From assembly GCA_016210825.1 (NCBI GenBank), contig JACQTM010000326.1, positions 1 to 7,692 of the forward strand: a stretch of 7,692 bases of DNA, written 5' to 3'. Each line of letters begins with the position of its first letter. Position 1 is the first letter of the stretch. The notes below the pieces were generated by a model that saw only the letters and a program-made list of their open reading frames with translations, did not search any database and was not told the DNA's origin. This stretch comes from Hyphomicrobiales bacterium (lineage in GTDB: Bacteria; Pseudomonadota; Alphaproteobacteria; Rhizobiales; Xanthobacteraceae). Shown here piece after piece: positions 1-5,914 of the stretch. The translations under genes were made by a program, and so were the position numbers.

Positions 1-196
1 GCTTGAATCAATCTTGCGCGACAGATCGATTTCTTGAATCAATGTTGCGCGTCGGGATGCGAAAATTCTTTTTGCAACAAAATCGGCGTAATGCAGACGT
101 AGAGCGAACGCCCCGCTGCCGTTGCTTTTCACCAATATCTGAGCTGCGACAAGCGGCAGATCGACACGTCCTTTTGGCGCGTAAAGATTGGGGACG
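1..196. other. Left-edge region without a convincing gene
   Basis: No recognisable gene is seen on either strand. The only notable structure is a near-identical direct repeat at 2-51. One minus-strand frame is open from an ATG at 267 down to the window edge (89 codons). Its translation matches no family I recognise, it has no clear ribosome binding site, and it overlaps the better 68-aa reading at 197-403. It could be the start of a gene continuing outside the window, but this is not supported well enough to call. Plus-strand reading frames here are short and rich in Arg and Cys, as expected for non-coding GC-rich DNA. Confidence 0.4.
2..51. repeat. Two-copy 19-bp direct repeat, period 31 bp
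   Basis: The unit cttgaatcaatSttgcgcg occurs at 2-20 and 33-51, with a single C/G difference at the twelfth base. The 12-bp spacer between copies is cagatcgattt-like and shows no further repeat. Each copy contains a GAATC site (GANTC, the CcrM methylation target in alphaproteobacteria). The repeat touches the window edge, so more copies may lie to the left. Its function is unknown: it could be paired binding sites, the end of a longer tandem array, or chance duplication. Confidence 0.6.
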
Positions 197-403
197 CTAG
201 GCGGCGATTGGCTGCACCGGTGCGCGCTCAAACGCGCGGCATGCTTCGGCTTCGCAATCTCGCGCATACACCTCGATTATCGCGGCATCCTTTGCCGGCA
301 GCGTCGCCGCTATTCTGCGCGCCTGTACCGCGCGCGCGAGCCATCGCTGCGAAGCCGCGACCGCGTTCGTTTCGGCACGAAGGAGAATCGCCTCGTCGTC
401 CAT
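197..403 (-). CDS. Small hypothetical protein (68 aa), doubtful
   Basis: I do not recognise a family. The frame runs from an ATG at 403 to a TAG and encodes a soluble, Ala-rich, mostly helical protein that starts MDDEAILLRAET and ends APVQPIAA. It has no signal peptide, membrane segment or repeat. In its favour, residue use is balanced (alternating acidic and basic residues, few rare residues) and third codon positions are mostly G/C like the neighbouring genes. Against it, no clear Shine-Dalgarno sequence precedes the ATG (the preceding bases read gcagccttcgttc) and it is short. It lies 170 nt downstream of the GIY-YIG gene on the same strand; that gap holds nothing I can name. It may be a real lineage-specific small protein or a chance frame. 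Confidence 0.4.
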   Translation of the reverse strand: MDDEAILLRAETNAVAASQRWLARAVQARRIAATLPAKDAAIIEVYARDCEAEACRAFERAPVQPIAA

Positions 404-573
404 GAACGAAGGCTGCTTGCGGGGCGAAATAAGATCAATTCTTGCATTTAATCAGAATTTGAGTCCCTCCCCGGCCGCGATTCTCCAACGCCACCTATTA
501 TTAATCTTGATTTGAGCATCGAATCGGGTGCGGAAGCCAACGCTCCCGGCTAGCCGCAATCGCGGTTCCGATA

Positions 574-822
574 TCAGGCGCGTTGCGCGAGCTGCTTTCG
601 CAATCGACGGTCGCGCTTGAGATGCCACTCACGGCGCATCGCCGCGCGCCGTGTCCGGTGCCGCTCGCTATAGAGCAATGTCCAAACGCGCCCGCGCGTC
701 GCGCGTGCGCCATTGCCCGCGTTATGCTGCGCAATACGGCGATTTAGATCGAGCGTCCAGCCGACATACGTGCGGTATCCGCCCTTGCCGGTGCTGCCGA
801 GCATGTAAACGAAGCACGACAT
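574..822 (-). CDS. GIY-YIG nuclease superfamily protein (UPF0213/YhbQ-like, 82 aa)
   Basis: This is a single-domain GIY-YIG protein that fills the whole reading frame, as is usual for the small stand-alone members (about 80-100 aa). The GIY half is FVYML (residues 4-8) and the YIG half is TYVGWT (18-23), followed by DLNRRIAQHNAG (25-36), which carries the conserved arginine at 28/29 and the HN pair. TRGR (42-45) and LLYSE (49-53) are further family blocks, and MRREWHLKR (62-70) contains the expected metal-binding glutamate, Glu65. All the residues normally needed for catalysis are therefore present. In characterised relatives the fold cleaves DNA, but the cellular role of the small bacterial members is poorly defined; nuclease activity here is inferred from the motifs. 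The start ATG has only a weak GAGTGG-type ribosome binding site. It follows the chemoreceptor gene on the same strand after 88 nt of hairpins, so it is probably a separate transcription unit. Confidence 0.85.
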   Translation of the reverse strand: MSCFVYMLGSTGKGGYRTYVGWTLDLNRRIAQHNAGNGARATRGRVWTLLYSERHRTRRAAMRREWHLKRDRRLRKQLAQRA

Positions 823-854
823 CCGCCACTCATCGTGTCACGCCGGCTGCGCTC

Positions 855-896
855 GGCCGGCGGCGGCAATCGCCGGCCTCGGAAACCGGAGGTTTC
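855..896 (-). terminator. Tandem GC-rich hairpins after the chemoreceptor gene
   Basis: Two perfect inverted repeats lie in the 97-nt space between the chemoreceptor stop and the nuclease start. Reading on the minus strand, gaaacc/ggtttc (891-896 with 882-887, 3-nt loop) comes first. Then comes the 8-bp pair ggccggcg/cgccggcc (871-878 with 855-862, 8-nt loop). A further ccggc/gccgg pairing (843-847 with 856-860) offers an alternative fold. There is no run of T after either stem, so classical intrinsic termination is not assured. They may act as a Rho-assisted terminator or mRNA 3' stabiliser, or belong to an interspersed palindromic repeat. Confidence 0.4.
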
Positions 897-910
897 GCGC
901 GGTCGGAATC

Positions 911-3235
911 TTATGCCGCCCCGGCGCGCCGCTGCTGCTCGTACGTAGTATCTTCGTCAAAACTTTCCGCAGCCGTTTGCTCCGTCTCGGCCTCGCGCTC
1001 GTCGAGTTCGAACAAGCTGACCCGTTCGGCCATTTCGTGCGACTGGTGCTCGAGCGCTTGCGCAGCCGCCGCGGTTTGCTCGGCCAGGGTCGAGCTTTCC
1101 TTCGTGATCTTGTCCATTTGCGCGAGCGCGATGTTGATCTGATCGAGACCGCTCGATTGTTCGGCGCTGGCGACCGCAATTTGCGAGACGATCTCGGCGA
1201 CCCGTTTGATCGCGTCCACAATTTCGCTCAACGATGTACCAGCGCGGTTGACGAGCTTGACGCCTTCCTCGACTTGACCCGAGCTGTTGATGATCAAATC
1301 CTTGATGTCCTTTGCGGCTTGCGAGGAACGCTGCGCAAGATTGCGCACCTCGGCGGCGACGACCGCGAAGCCGCGACCCGCGTCGCCGGCGCGCGCCGCC
1401 TCGACGCCGGCGTTGAGGGCGAGAAGGTTGGTCTGGAACGCAATCTCGTCGATCAGACCGATGATATCGGAGATCTTGCGCGACGAATCCTCGATGCGGG
1501 CCATGGCCTTGACCGCGTTGGCGACGACGTCGCCGCCGCGATCCGCCGCCTCGCGCATGCCATTGGCGAACTGGTTGGCCTGTTTCGCGTTCTCGGCGTT
1601 TTTCTTCACCGTCGCCGAAATCTCCCGCATCGAGGCTGTGGTCTCTTCGAGGTTCGCGGCCTGCTTCTCCGTATGCTCCGAGATATAGCTGGTGCTCGAC
1701 GAAATCTCAGCCGCGGAATGGGCGACCACGCGCGTTGCGTTCGCAATCGCGCTGATCGTCTTGCGCAACTGACCGATGGCGGCGTTGAAATCGTCCTGAA
1801 CTTTCTTGTATTCGTCCGCAAAGTCCTCGGTCAGATGATGCGTGAGATCGCCCTTCGCCAGGCTATCGAGTGCCGCGCCAAGCGCATTGACGATGGATTG
1901 CACGTCGCGTGCCGCGGCCATGCGGACGCTTTCGTTGCGGTTGCGTTCTTCCTCTGTCGCGCGCTGCTGCTCTGCGGCCTGCGCTTCCGCGGCTCTGAGG
2001 GCAACGACATTGTCCCTGAACAGCTGAACCGAACGCGCAAGCCCGGCGATTTCATCGCTGCCGCGCGTGTCGACCTCGGTGTCGAGCTTGCCGTCCGCTA
2101 TCGCACCGGTCGCCGTCCATAGCCGCTTTAGGCGCGCGACGATGTAGGGGCGAACATAGAAAAATGCGATCGCGCCGGCGGCGATGACGCTCGCAGCACC
2201 GATCAGCATTAGCCAGATGCTGCTGTTGAGGATCAGCGACTCTGTCGAGCGCCTTGCGTCCTGCGCCGCGGTCCGCGCCTCGACGACGACGCGGTCGATA
2301 TCGCCATGTAGCCCGGTCGCGGCCTCGGTGGCGGCGGCGAGGCTTTTGGCGAGAACCGCGCGATTTTCGAAGTCGCGTTCCCGGAGCTTGAGCAGGCCGC
2401 CATCGCCGCTTCCGAAAGCGAGTGCTGCTTCCGTGACCTGGCGGCGTTTTTTGTTGGCGGCAACCTTCTCGGATGCCTGTAGCGCCTTCGTGGCGCGTTG
2501 CGACAAAGCACGGAACCGGTCCGACGCGGGCACCAGCAATTCGCGACGATCAAGCACGAGAATTTCGCGCAGCAGGCCGAAAACCTGATTGACTTCGGCT
2601 TGGAGTGTGAGCGCTGCCCCATACGTGGCAAGCTCCTGATCGGAGAGCTGCTTGAGCGTCGCCTTCAACGTGTCGGCGCCTTTACCGTCGGCGGCGGTCT
2701 CAAGCCCGATGAGCAGGTTGAATTGCGCCTCGTCGACCACGGAGACGAGCGCCTCGTTGAAGGCATCGTTCGCTTTCGTCAATTCCGCTGCACGTTTTGC
2801 TTTTTCGGATTCGATCGCAATCCGCTGCAACGCGCCGGTATTAGCCTGACCAATTGCGCCGTTGAGCCGGTCAATCTTGGCGATAAAGTCGGGTTGATCG
2901 ATTGCGCCATAGCGTGCCAAGTCGTCGATGAGCGAACGCATTCGCTTATCCGACTCGCCGAGACGGGCCATGATTGCGGCCCGTTCCGTTTCCGTGGTTG
3001 CATCGGCAAGCTTCGGCGCGACGGCAACGGCTTCAGTCGCAGCCTGCGCGAGATTGAGCGACTTTTCCACGACCGGGTAACGCTCGTCGACAAGGCTGTG
3101 AATGGTGTAATCGACGCGCTTGAACGACAACGATGCCAGAACCGAAGCCGCCACGGTCAAGGTGACAATGGCACCGATTACCCCATAAACCTGAGTGCCG
3201 ATTCCGGCACGCTTGATGATGTCGAGGCGAAACAT
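911..3235 (-). CDS. Methyl-accepting chemotaxis protein with large periplasmic domain
   Basis: This is a transmembrane chemoreceptor that would signal to the CheA/CheW complex at the cytoplasmic membrane. Numbered from the chosen ATG (774 aa), TM1 is about 14-38, a mainly helical periplasmic sensor of about 295 residues follows, and TM2 is about 334-361. Next come a HAMP domain (362-415), an Ala/Glu/Arg-rich coiled linker, and a second HAMP-like segment (about 443-498, with SLAKGDLTHHL). The MA signalling domain runs to about 738. Its hairpin tip has the near-invariant core IDEIAFQTNLLALNAGVEAA and then GRGFAVVAAEVRNLA. AANLEETTAS (526-535) matches the methylation consensus, and IAVASAEQSSGL is the usual second-arm block. 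The C-terminus is acidic and lacks a CheR-docking NWETF-type pentapeptide. A GTG start 7 codons upstream is possible, but the ATG is preceded by GGGAG at 6 nt, so I prefer it. The gene starts 30 nt after the binding-protein gene, indicating one operon. The sensor is long and helical, in the manner of bimodular four-helix sensors, but the ligand cannot be read from sequence. Confidence 0.95.
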   Translation of the reverse strand: MFRLDIIKRAGIGTQVYGVIGAIVTLTVAASVLASLSFKRVDYTIHSLVDERYPVVEKSLNLAQAATEAVAVAPKLADATTETERAAIMARLGESDKRMRSLIDDLARYGAIDQPDFIAKIDRLNGAIGQANTGALQRIAIESEKAKRAAELTKANDAFNEALVSVVDEAQFNLLIGLETAADGKGADTLKATLKQLSDQELATYGAALTLQAEVNQVFGLLREILVLDRRELLVPASDRFRALSQRATKALQASEKVAANKKRRQVTEAALAFGSGDGGLLKLRERDFENRAVLAKSLAAATEAATGLHGDIDRVVVEARTAAQDARRSTESLILNSSIWLMLIGAASVIAAGAIAFFYVRPYIVARLKRLWTATGAIADGKLDTEVDTRGSDEIAGLARSVQLFRDNVVALRAAEAQAAEQQRATEEERNRNESVRMAAARDVQSIVNALGAALDSLAKGDLTHHLTEDFADEYKKVQDDFNAAIGQLRKTISAIANATRVVAHSAAEISSSTSYISEHTEKQAANLEETTASMREISATVKKNAENAKQANQFANGMREAADRGGDVVANAVKAMARIEDSSRKISDIIGLIDEIAFQTNLLALNAGVEAARAGDAGRGFAVVAAEVRNLAQRSSQAAKDIKDLIINSSGQVEEGVKLVNRAGTSLSEIVDAIKRVAEIVSQIAVASAEQSSGLDQINIALAQMDKITKESSTLAEQTAAAAQALEHQSHEMAERVSLFELDEREAETEQTAAESFDEDTTYEQQRRAGAA

Positions 3236-3265
3236 AGCGATCTCCCGCGCAGGCACGCGTGCCGG

Positions 3266-4447
3266 TCAGGTAAGCTTGCCGACGGGTTTGAATTTGCCGG
3301 ATGCGTCAAGCACGGTCAGGAACACTGTGTTGGAGCCCTGATTGCTGTTGGGCGCGAACGACAGTTTGAAACCGCCGAGATCGTAGTTCGATGAACTCAG
3401 CTTCTCCATGAATGTCTTGCGCGTCGGCTCGCCTTCGATCTTTTCCAGCGCGGCGATGACGGTGCGGCCGACCAGGTAGCCTTCGAGCGAGACAAAACCT
3501 GGCTGGGCGTTCGGCTCCGACACTTTGAGCGCCTTGTGATACGCCGCGACCACGGGGATCGACGCGTCGGACGGGAACGGCACGACCTGGGTCACGACGA
3601 CGCCGGCGCCGGCATCGCCAAGCTCCTTCGCCAGCGCATCGCTGCCGACGAACGAGATGTTGACGAATGTCGGTGCGAACTTGATCGTGCGCGCGATCTT
3701 GATGAATTCGGCGCATGGCTTGTAGGGGCCGATCATGATCACGGCGTCCGGCTCGGCCTTACGGATTTCCAGCAGCGCGCTGCGAACGGCGACGGTGTTG
3801 CGCTCAAATGTTGCTTCCGCAACGAGCTTCATGCTGCGCTTGTCCATTGCGCGGCGCGTGCCCGCGAGGCCGGCTTGGCCGAAGGCATCGTCCTGATACA
3901 GGATCGCAATCTTGCTAAATCCCTTATCCTTGGTCAGACGCTCGACCATCATTTCCGTTTCCTGGAAATACGACGCGCGTACATTGACCACGAGCGGTTG
4001 ATGGGGATTGCGCAATCCTTCCGCGCCGGTGAACGGACCGACCATCGGGATTTGGGCTTCTTTCGCAACCGGAAGCGCCGCCAATGCCGTCGGCGTGCCG
4101 ACCGGCCCCACCAGCGCGAATACGCCCTGGCCAATGAGCGCCTTGGTCGCCTCGATCGATTTGGTGGGTTCGTAACCGTCGTCGCGCGTGACAAGCTCGA
4201 GCTTGCGGCCTTTGACGCCGCCTTTCGCATTCGCCTCAGTGAAGGCCGCGGTGATGCCGGTTCGCATGCCGAGGCCCAGCGCGCTTGCCGGACCTTCGAA
4301 GACAGCCGCCTGACCGAGCAAAATCTTACCGGCCGAGACCCCGGTCTCGGCGATCGCTTGACGCGGCAGGATAATTGCTGCGCCCGTCACGGTCATACCG
4401 GTGACGAATGCGCGGCGATTCATCTTCGAATGGAACTTCGAGTCCAT
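3266..4447 (-). CDS. LivK-type periplasmic substrate-binding protein (Peripla_BP_6 family), orphan
   Basis: This is a type I periplasmic binding protein of the branched-chain amino acid/amide ABC-transporter class (393 aa, normal length). From the chosen ATG, residues 1-33 form a Tat-like signal: a basic start, NRRAFVTG with twin Arg at 11-12, a hydrophobic stretch, and a likely cut after AIA. The mature part begins with GKILLGQAAVFEGPASALG, followed by FALVGPVGTPTALAALPVA, VGPFTGAEGLRNP, AILYQDDAFGQAGLAG and a C-terminal lobe with PGFVSLEGYLVGR. These are all typical of this family. An earlier in-frame start (4498) is less likely: the ATG at 4447 is preceded by GGGGG at 7 nt. A third ATG (MNRRAF) would also give a functional signal but has poor spacing. 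No permease or ATPase gene is present; the next gene on the same strand, after 30 nt, is a chemoreceptor. I infer that it may deliver a ligand signal to that receptor, rather than or as well as feeding a transporter encoded elsewhere. The substrate is unknown. Confidence 0.93.
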   Translation of the reverse strand: MDSKFHSKMNRRAFVTGMTVTGAAIILPRQAIAETGVSAGKILLGQAAVFEGPASALGLGMRTGITAAFTEANAKGGVKGRKLELVTRDDGYEPTKSIEATKALIGQGVFALVGPVGTPTALAALPVAKEAQIPMVGPFTGAEGLRNPHQPLVVNVRASYFQETEMMVERLTKDKGFSKIAILYQDDAFGQAGLAGTRRAMDKRSMKLVAEATFERNTVAVRSALLEIRKAEPDAVIMIGPYKPCAEFIKIARTIKFAPTFVNISFVGSDALAKELGDAGAGVVVTQVVPFPSDASIPVVAAYHKALKVSEPNAQPGFVSLEGYLVGRTVIAALEKIEGEPTRKTFMEKLSSSNYDLGGFKLSFAPNSNQGSNTVFLTVLDASGKFKPVGKLT

Positions 4448-4490
4448 GTGGCAGCCCCCAGATTCGCTTGAGTGGTGAAAAACGAACACA

Positions 4491-4547
4491 TTGATCAAAT
4501 TACGCAGTGAAAACTGTGTATTCTGAGACAGTTAATGAGACGTTAAC
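4491..4547. promoter_or_regulatory. Cluster of dyad and direct repeats upstream of the binding-protein gene
   Basis: The divergent spacer contains three symmetrical elements close together. TTGATCAA (4491-4498) is a perfect 8-bp palindrome. TACGCAGTGAAAACTGTGTA (4501-4520) is a 20-bp dyad with 7 of 8 arm pairs matching, around a gaaa centre. The pair gagacagttaa (4525-4535) and gagacgttaa (4537-4546) is a direct repeat 12 bp apart, differing by one inserted base. The dyad centre is about 63 bp from the binding-protein start codon, where an operator or activator site would be expected. I cannot pick a confident -35/-10 pair on either strand, so the assignment to a promoter is inference. Confidence 0.4.
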
Positions 4548-4602
4548 CGTGTTGGTGTCGGCAACGGTGCTCGCGATTTCGTGAAGACAATTTTCGTTCC
4601 AA

Positions 4603-4666
4603 GGAATGGCGGGATCGAATCCGCTGCATGAGGTGCGGCGCCGTCGACTAATTGCACGACCATTGC
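4603..4666 (-). pseudogene. Degenerate tRNA-like sequence (possible decayed tRNA-Leu)
   Basis: Read on the minus strand, a 64-nt stretch resembles a damaged tRNA. Its ends, gcaatgg and ccattcc, pair as a 7-bp acceptor-like stem with one mismatch. Near the 5' end, aattagtcgacg resembles the D-arm of bacterial tRNA-Leu (aattggtagacgc). The block ccgcacctcatgcagcgg could be an anticodon arm with a bulge. gcggattcgatcccgc differs from a standard T-arm (gcggGTTCGAaTcccgc) by one substitution and one missing base. It is too short for an intact tRNA (no proper variable arm, no CCA), so it would not be functional. It lies in the leader of the amidohydrolase gene on the opposite strand. Chance similarity is a real alternative. 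Confidence 0.3.
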
Positions 4667-4706
4667 GATATCGGACCGCTGAGTGGAGGACGAACAGGAA
4701 CGTGAA

Positions 4707-5720
4707 ATGCATAAAGTCCGCACGATCGACGTTCACGCACACATCCTTTCACTCGACACCATCGGCATGCTGCAACGCGAAGCGCCGAAGATCGCCCCGC
4801 GCCTGACGGAGGTCGATTCGGACGACTCAGTGCTGGAAGTGGCGGGCACGCCTTACCGGCCGTTCCCGCGCGGCGCTTGGGATCTCGAACGGCGCTTGAG
4901 GGACATGGACGCGGCTGAGATCGATGTTCAGGTCTTATCAGTTACGCCGCAAACATTCCTTTACGGTCAGGACCCGCAGATTGCCACCACCTGCGCGCAA
5001 ATCCAGAATGATCAGATCGCGCGGCTCGTCGCCGATCATCCCGACCGGTTCATGGGGATCGCGACCGTGCCGATGCAGGCGCCGGAGCTTGCGGCGAACG
5101 AACTGCGCCGCGCCGTCCGTTCGCTCGGCATGCGCGGCGCATTGATCGGATCGAATATCGACGGCAAAAACCTCGACGATCCGGCGCTTGAGCCCTTTTG
5201 GCGCGCGGCCGCCGAAGTCGACGCTTTCATTCTCATTCACCCGATTAAGGTCGCCGGCGCCGATCGCATGCGCTCTTATTACCTCGTCAATCTGGTCGGC
5301 AATCCGCTCGATACAACGATCGCGGCCGCCTCGCTTGTGTTCGGCGGCGTGCTCGAGCGTCATCCATCCTTGAGATTTTGCCTCGCTCACGGCGGCGGAT
5401 TCGTTCCTTACCAGGCCGGCCGCTGGACGCATGGTTGGAAGGTGCGCAACGAGCCGAAGGCGAATTTACCGCATTCACCGCAGGAAGCACTCAACCGGTT
5501 TTGTTTCGACACCATCCTGCATTCGAAATCATCCCTGGAATTTCTCGTTCATTTTGTAGGCGCATCGCGGGTCTTGCTTGGTAGCGACTATCCCTTCGAC
5601 ATGGGAACACTCGATTGCGTTCGCCAGGTGCGCGCACTCGCGATCCCGCGCGCTTCCCAGGACACGATCCTCGGTGGCGGCGCGATATCGGCGGCTATCC
5701 CGAACGTGTTGAAGGCGTAA
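4707..5720 (+). CDS. Amidohydrolase family protein, ACMSD-like metal-dependent decarboxylase/hydrolase
   Basis: This is a soluble TIM-barrel enzyme of the amidohydrolase-2 family (337 aa), whose best-known relatives are aminocarboxymuconate-semialdehyde decarboxylase and related aromatic-acid decarboxylases. The expected metal and catalytic ligands are visible: DVHAH (His10, His12) at the end of the first strand, ILIHP (His178), LAHGGG (His228) and LLGSDYPFDMG (Asp294). DRFMGIATVPMQ, ERHPSLRFCLAHGGGF and YQAGRW are also characteristic of the ACMSD branch. These features support non-hydrolytic decarboxylation or hydrolysis of a carboxylated ring or ring-cleavage product, but the exact substrate is not readable. 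I chose the ATG at 4707 because AGGA lies 7 nt upstream and the barrel begins right after it; a GTG at 4683 would only add a charged octapeptide. It is divergent from the chemoreception operon. A Bug-type solute receptor follows on the same strand after 194 nt, which hints at a shared catabolic role. Confidence 0.9.
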   Translation: MHKVRTIDVHAHILSLDTIGMLQREAPKIAPRLTEVDSDDSVLEVAGTPYRPFPRGAWDLERRLRDMDAAEIDVQVLSVTPQTFLYGQDPQIATTCAQIQNDQIARLVADHPDRFMGIATVPMQAPELAANELRRAVRSLGMRGALIGSNIDGKNLDDPALEPFWRAAAEVDAFILIHPIKVAGADRMRSYYLVNLVGNPLDTTIAAASLVFGGVLERHPSLRFCLAHGGGFVPYQAGRWTHGWKVRNEPKANLPHSPQEALNRFCFDTILHSKSSLEFLVHFVGASRVLLGSDYPFDMGTLDCVRQVRALAIPRASQDTILGGGAISAAIPNVLKA

Positions 5721-5914
5721 TGGGTGCGGCCCGGCTACCAAGAACTTCAGAAAACGGATACGCTGAATTTGGACTGACAGCCGTCGGGTTTGCCGGCCAA
5801 AGCAGCGTCACCTGTTCGCTCGGCAGCACGGTGACGGCGGAAGCCGCGGCACCAACGTCATTATAGAGAGGCAATTGGGGAACGACATCGCCGGGCAAGC
5901 CAGGGGAGGATACT
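5721..5914 (+). other. Spacer between amidohydrolase and solute-receptor genes
   Basis: No gene is supported in this 194-nt spacer. It contains the 7-bp inverted repeat cgtcacc/ggtgacg (5806-5812 with 5830-5836, 17-nt loop), which could be a weak terminator stem or an operator. Closer to the next gene the DNA becomes less GC-rich (cattatagagaggcaattgg, 5859-5878), a plausible place for a promoter, but no clear -35/-10 pair can be assigned. Just before the next gene is a strong ribosome binding site, aggggagga (5902-5910). Short open frames crossing the spacer on both strands match no family I know. Confidence 0.4.

Noticed and set aside
1..267. Minus-strand frame open to the left window edge (89 codons from an ATG at 267)
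   Set aside because: No recognisable family, no ribosome binding site, and it overlaps another candidate; it could be real but cannot be supported without the sequence to the left.
463..498. Short stretch resembling the 3' end of a tRNA (tttgagtccctc followed by a GC-rich stem half)
   Set aside because: The matching 5' stem halves are absent, so the resemblance is too slight to call a tRNA or attachment site.
977..2122. Long plus-strand open frame (381 codons) opposite the chemoreceptor
   Set aside because: Its translation is Arg/Asp/Leu-rich without domains and it lies fully antisense to a clear MCP signalling domain; it is a codon-bias shadow.
2498..3394. Plus-strand open frame (298 codons) opposite the chemoreceptor sensor and binding-protein end
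   Set aside because: No recognisable motifs, spans the junction of two well-supported minus-strand genes, and has no credible ribosome binding site.
3536..4471. Plus-strand open frame (311 codons) opposite the binding-protein gene
   Set aside because: Antisense shadow of a conserved periplasmic binding protein; its composition is dominated by Arg, Asp and His.
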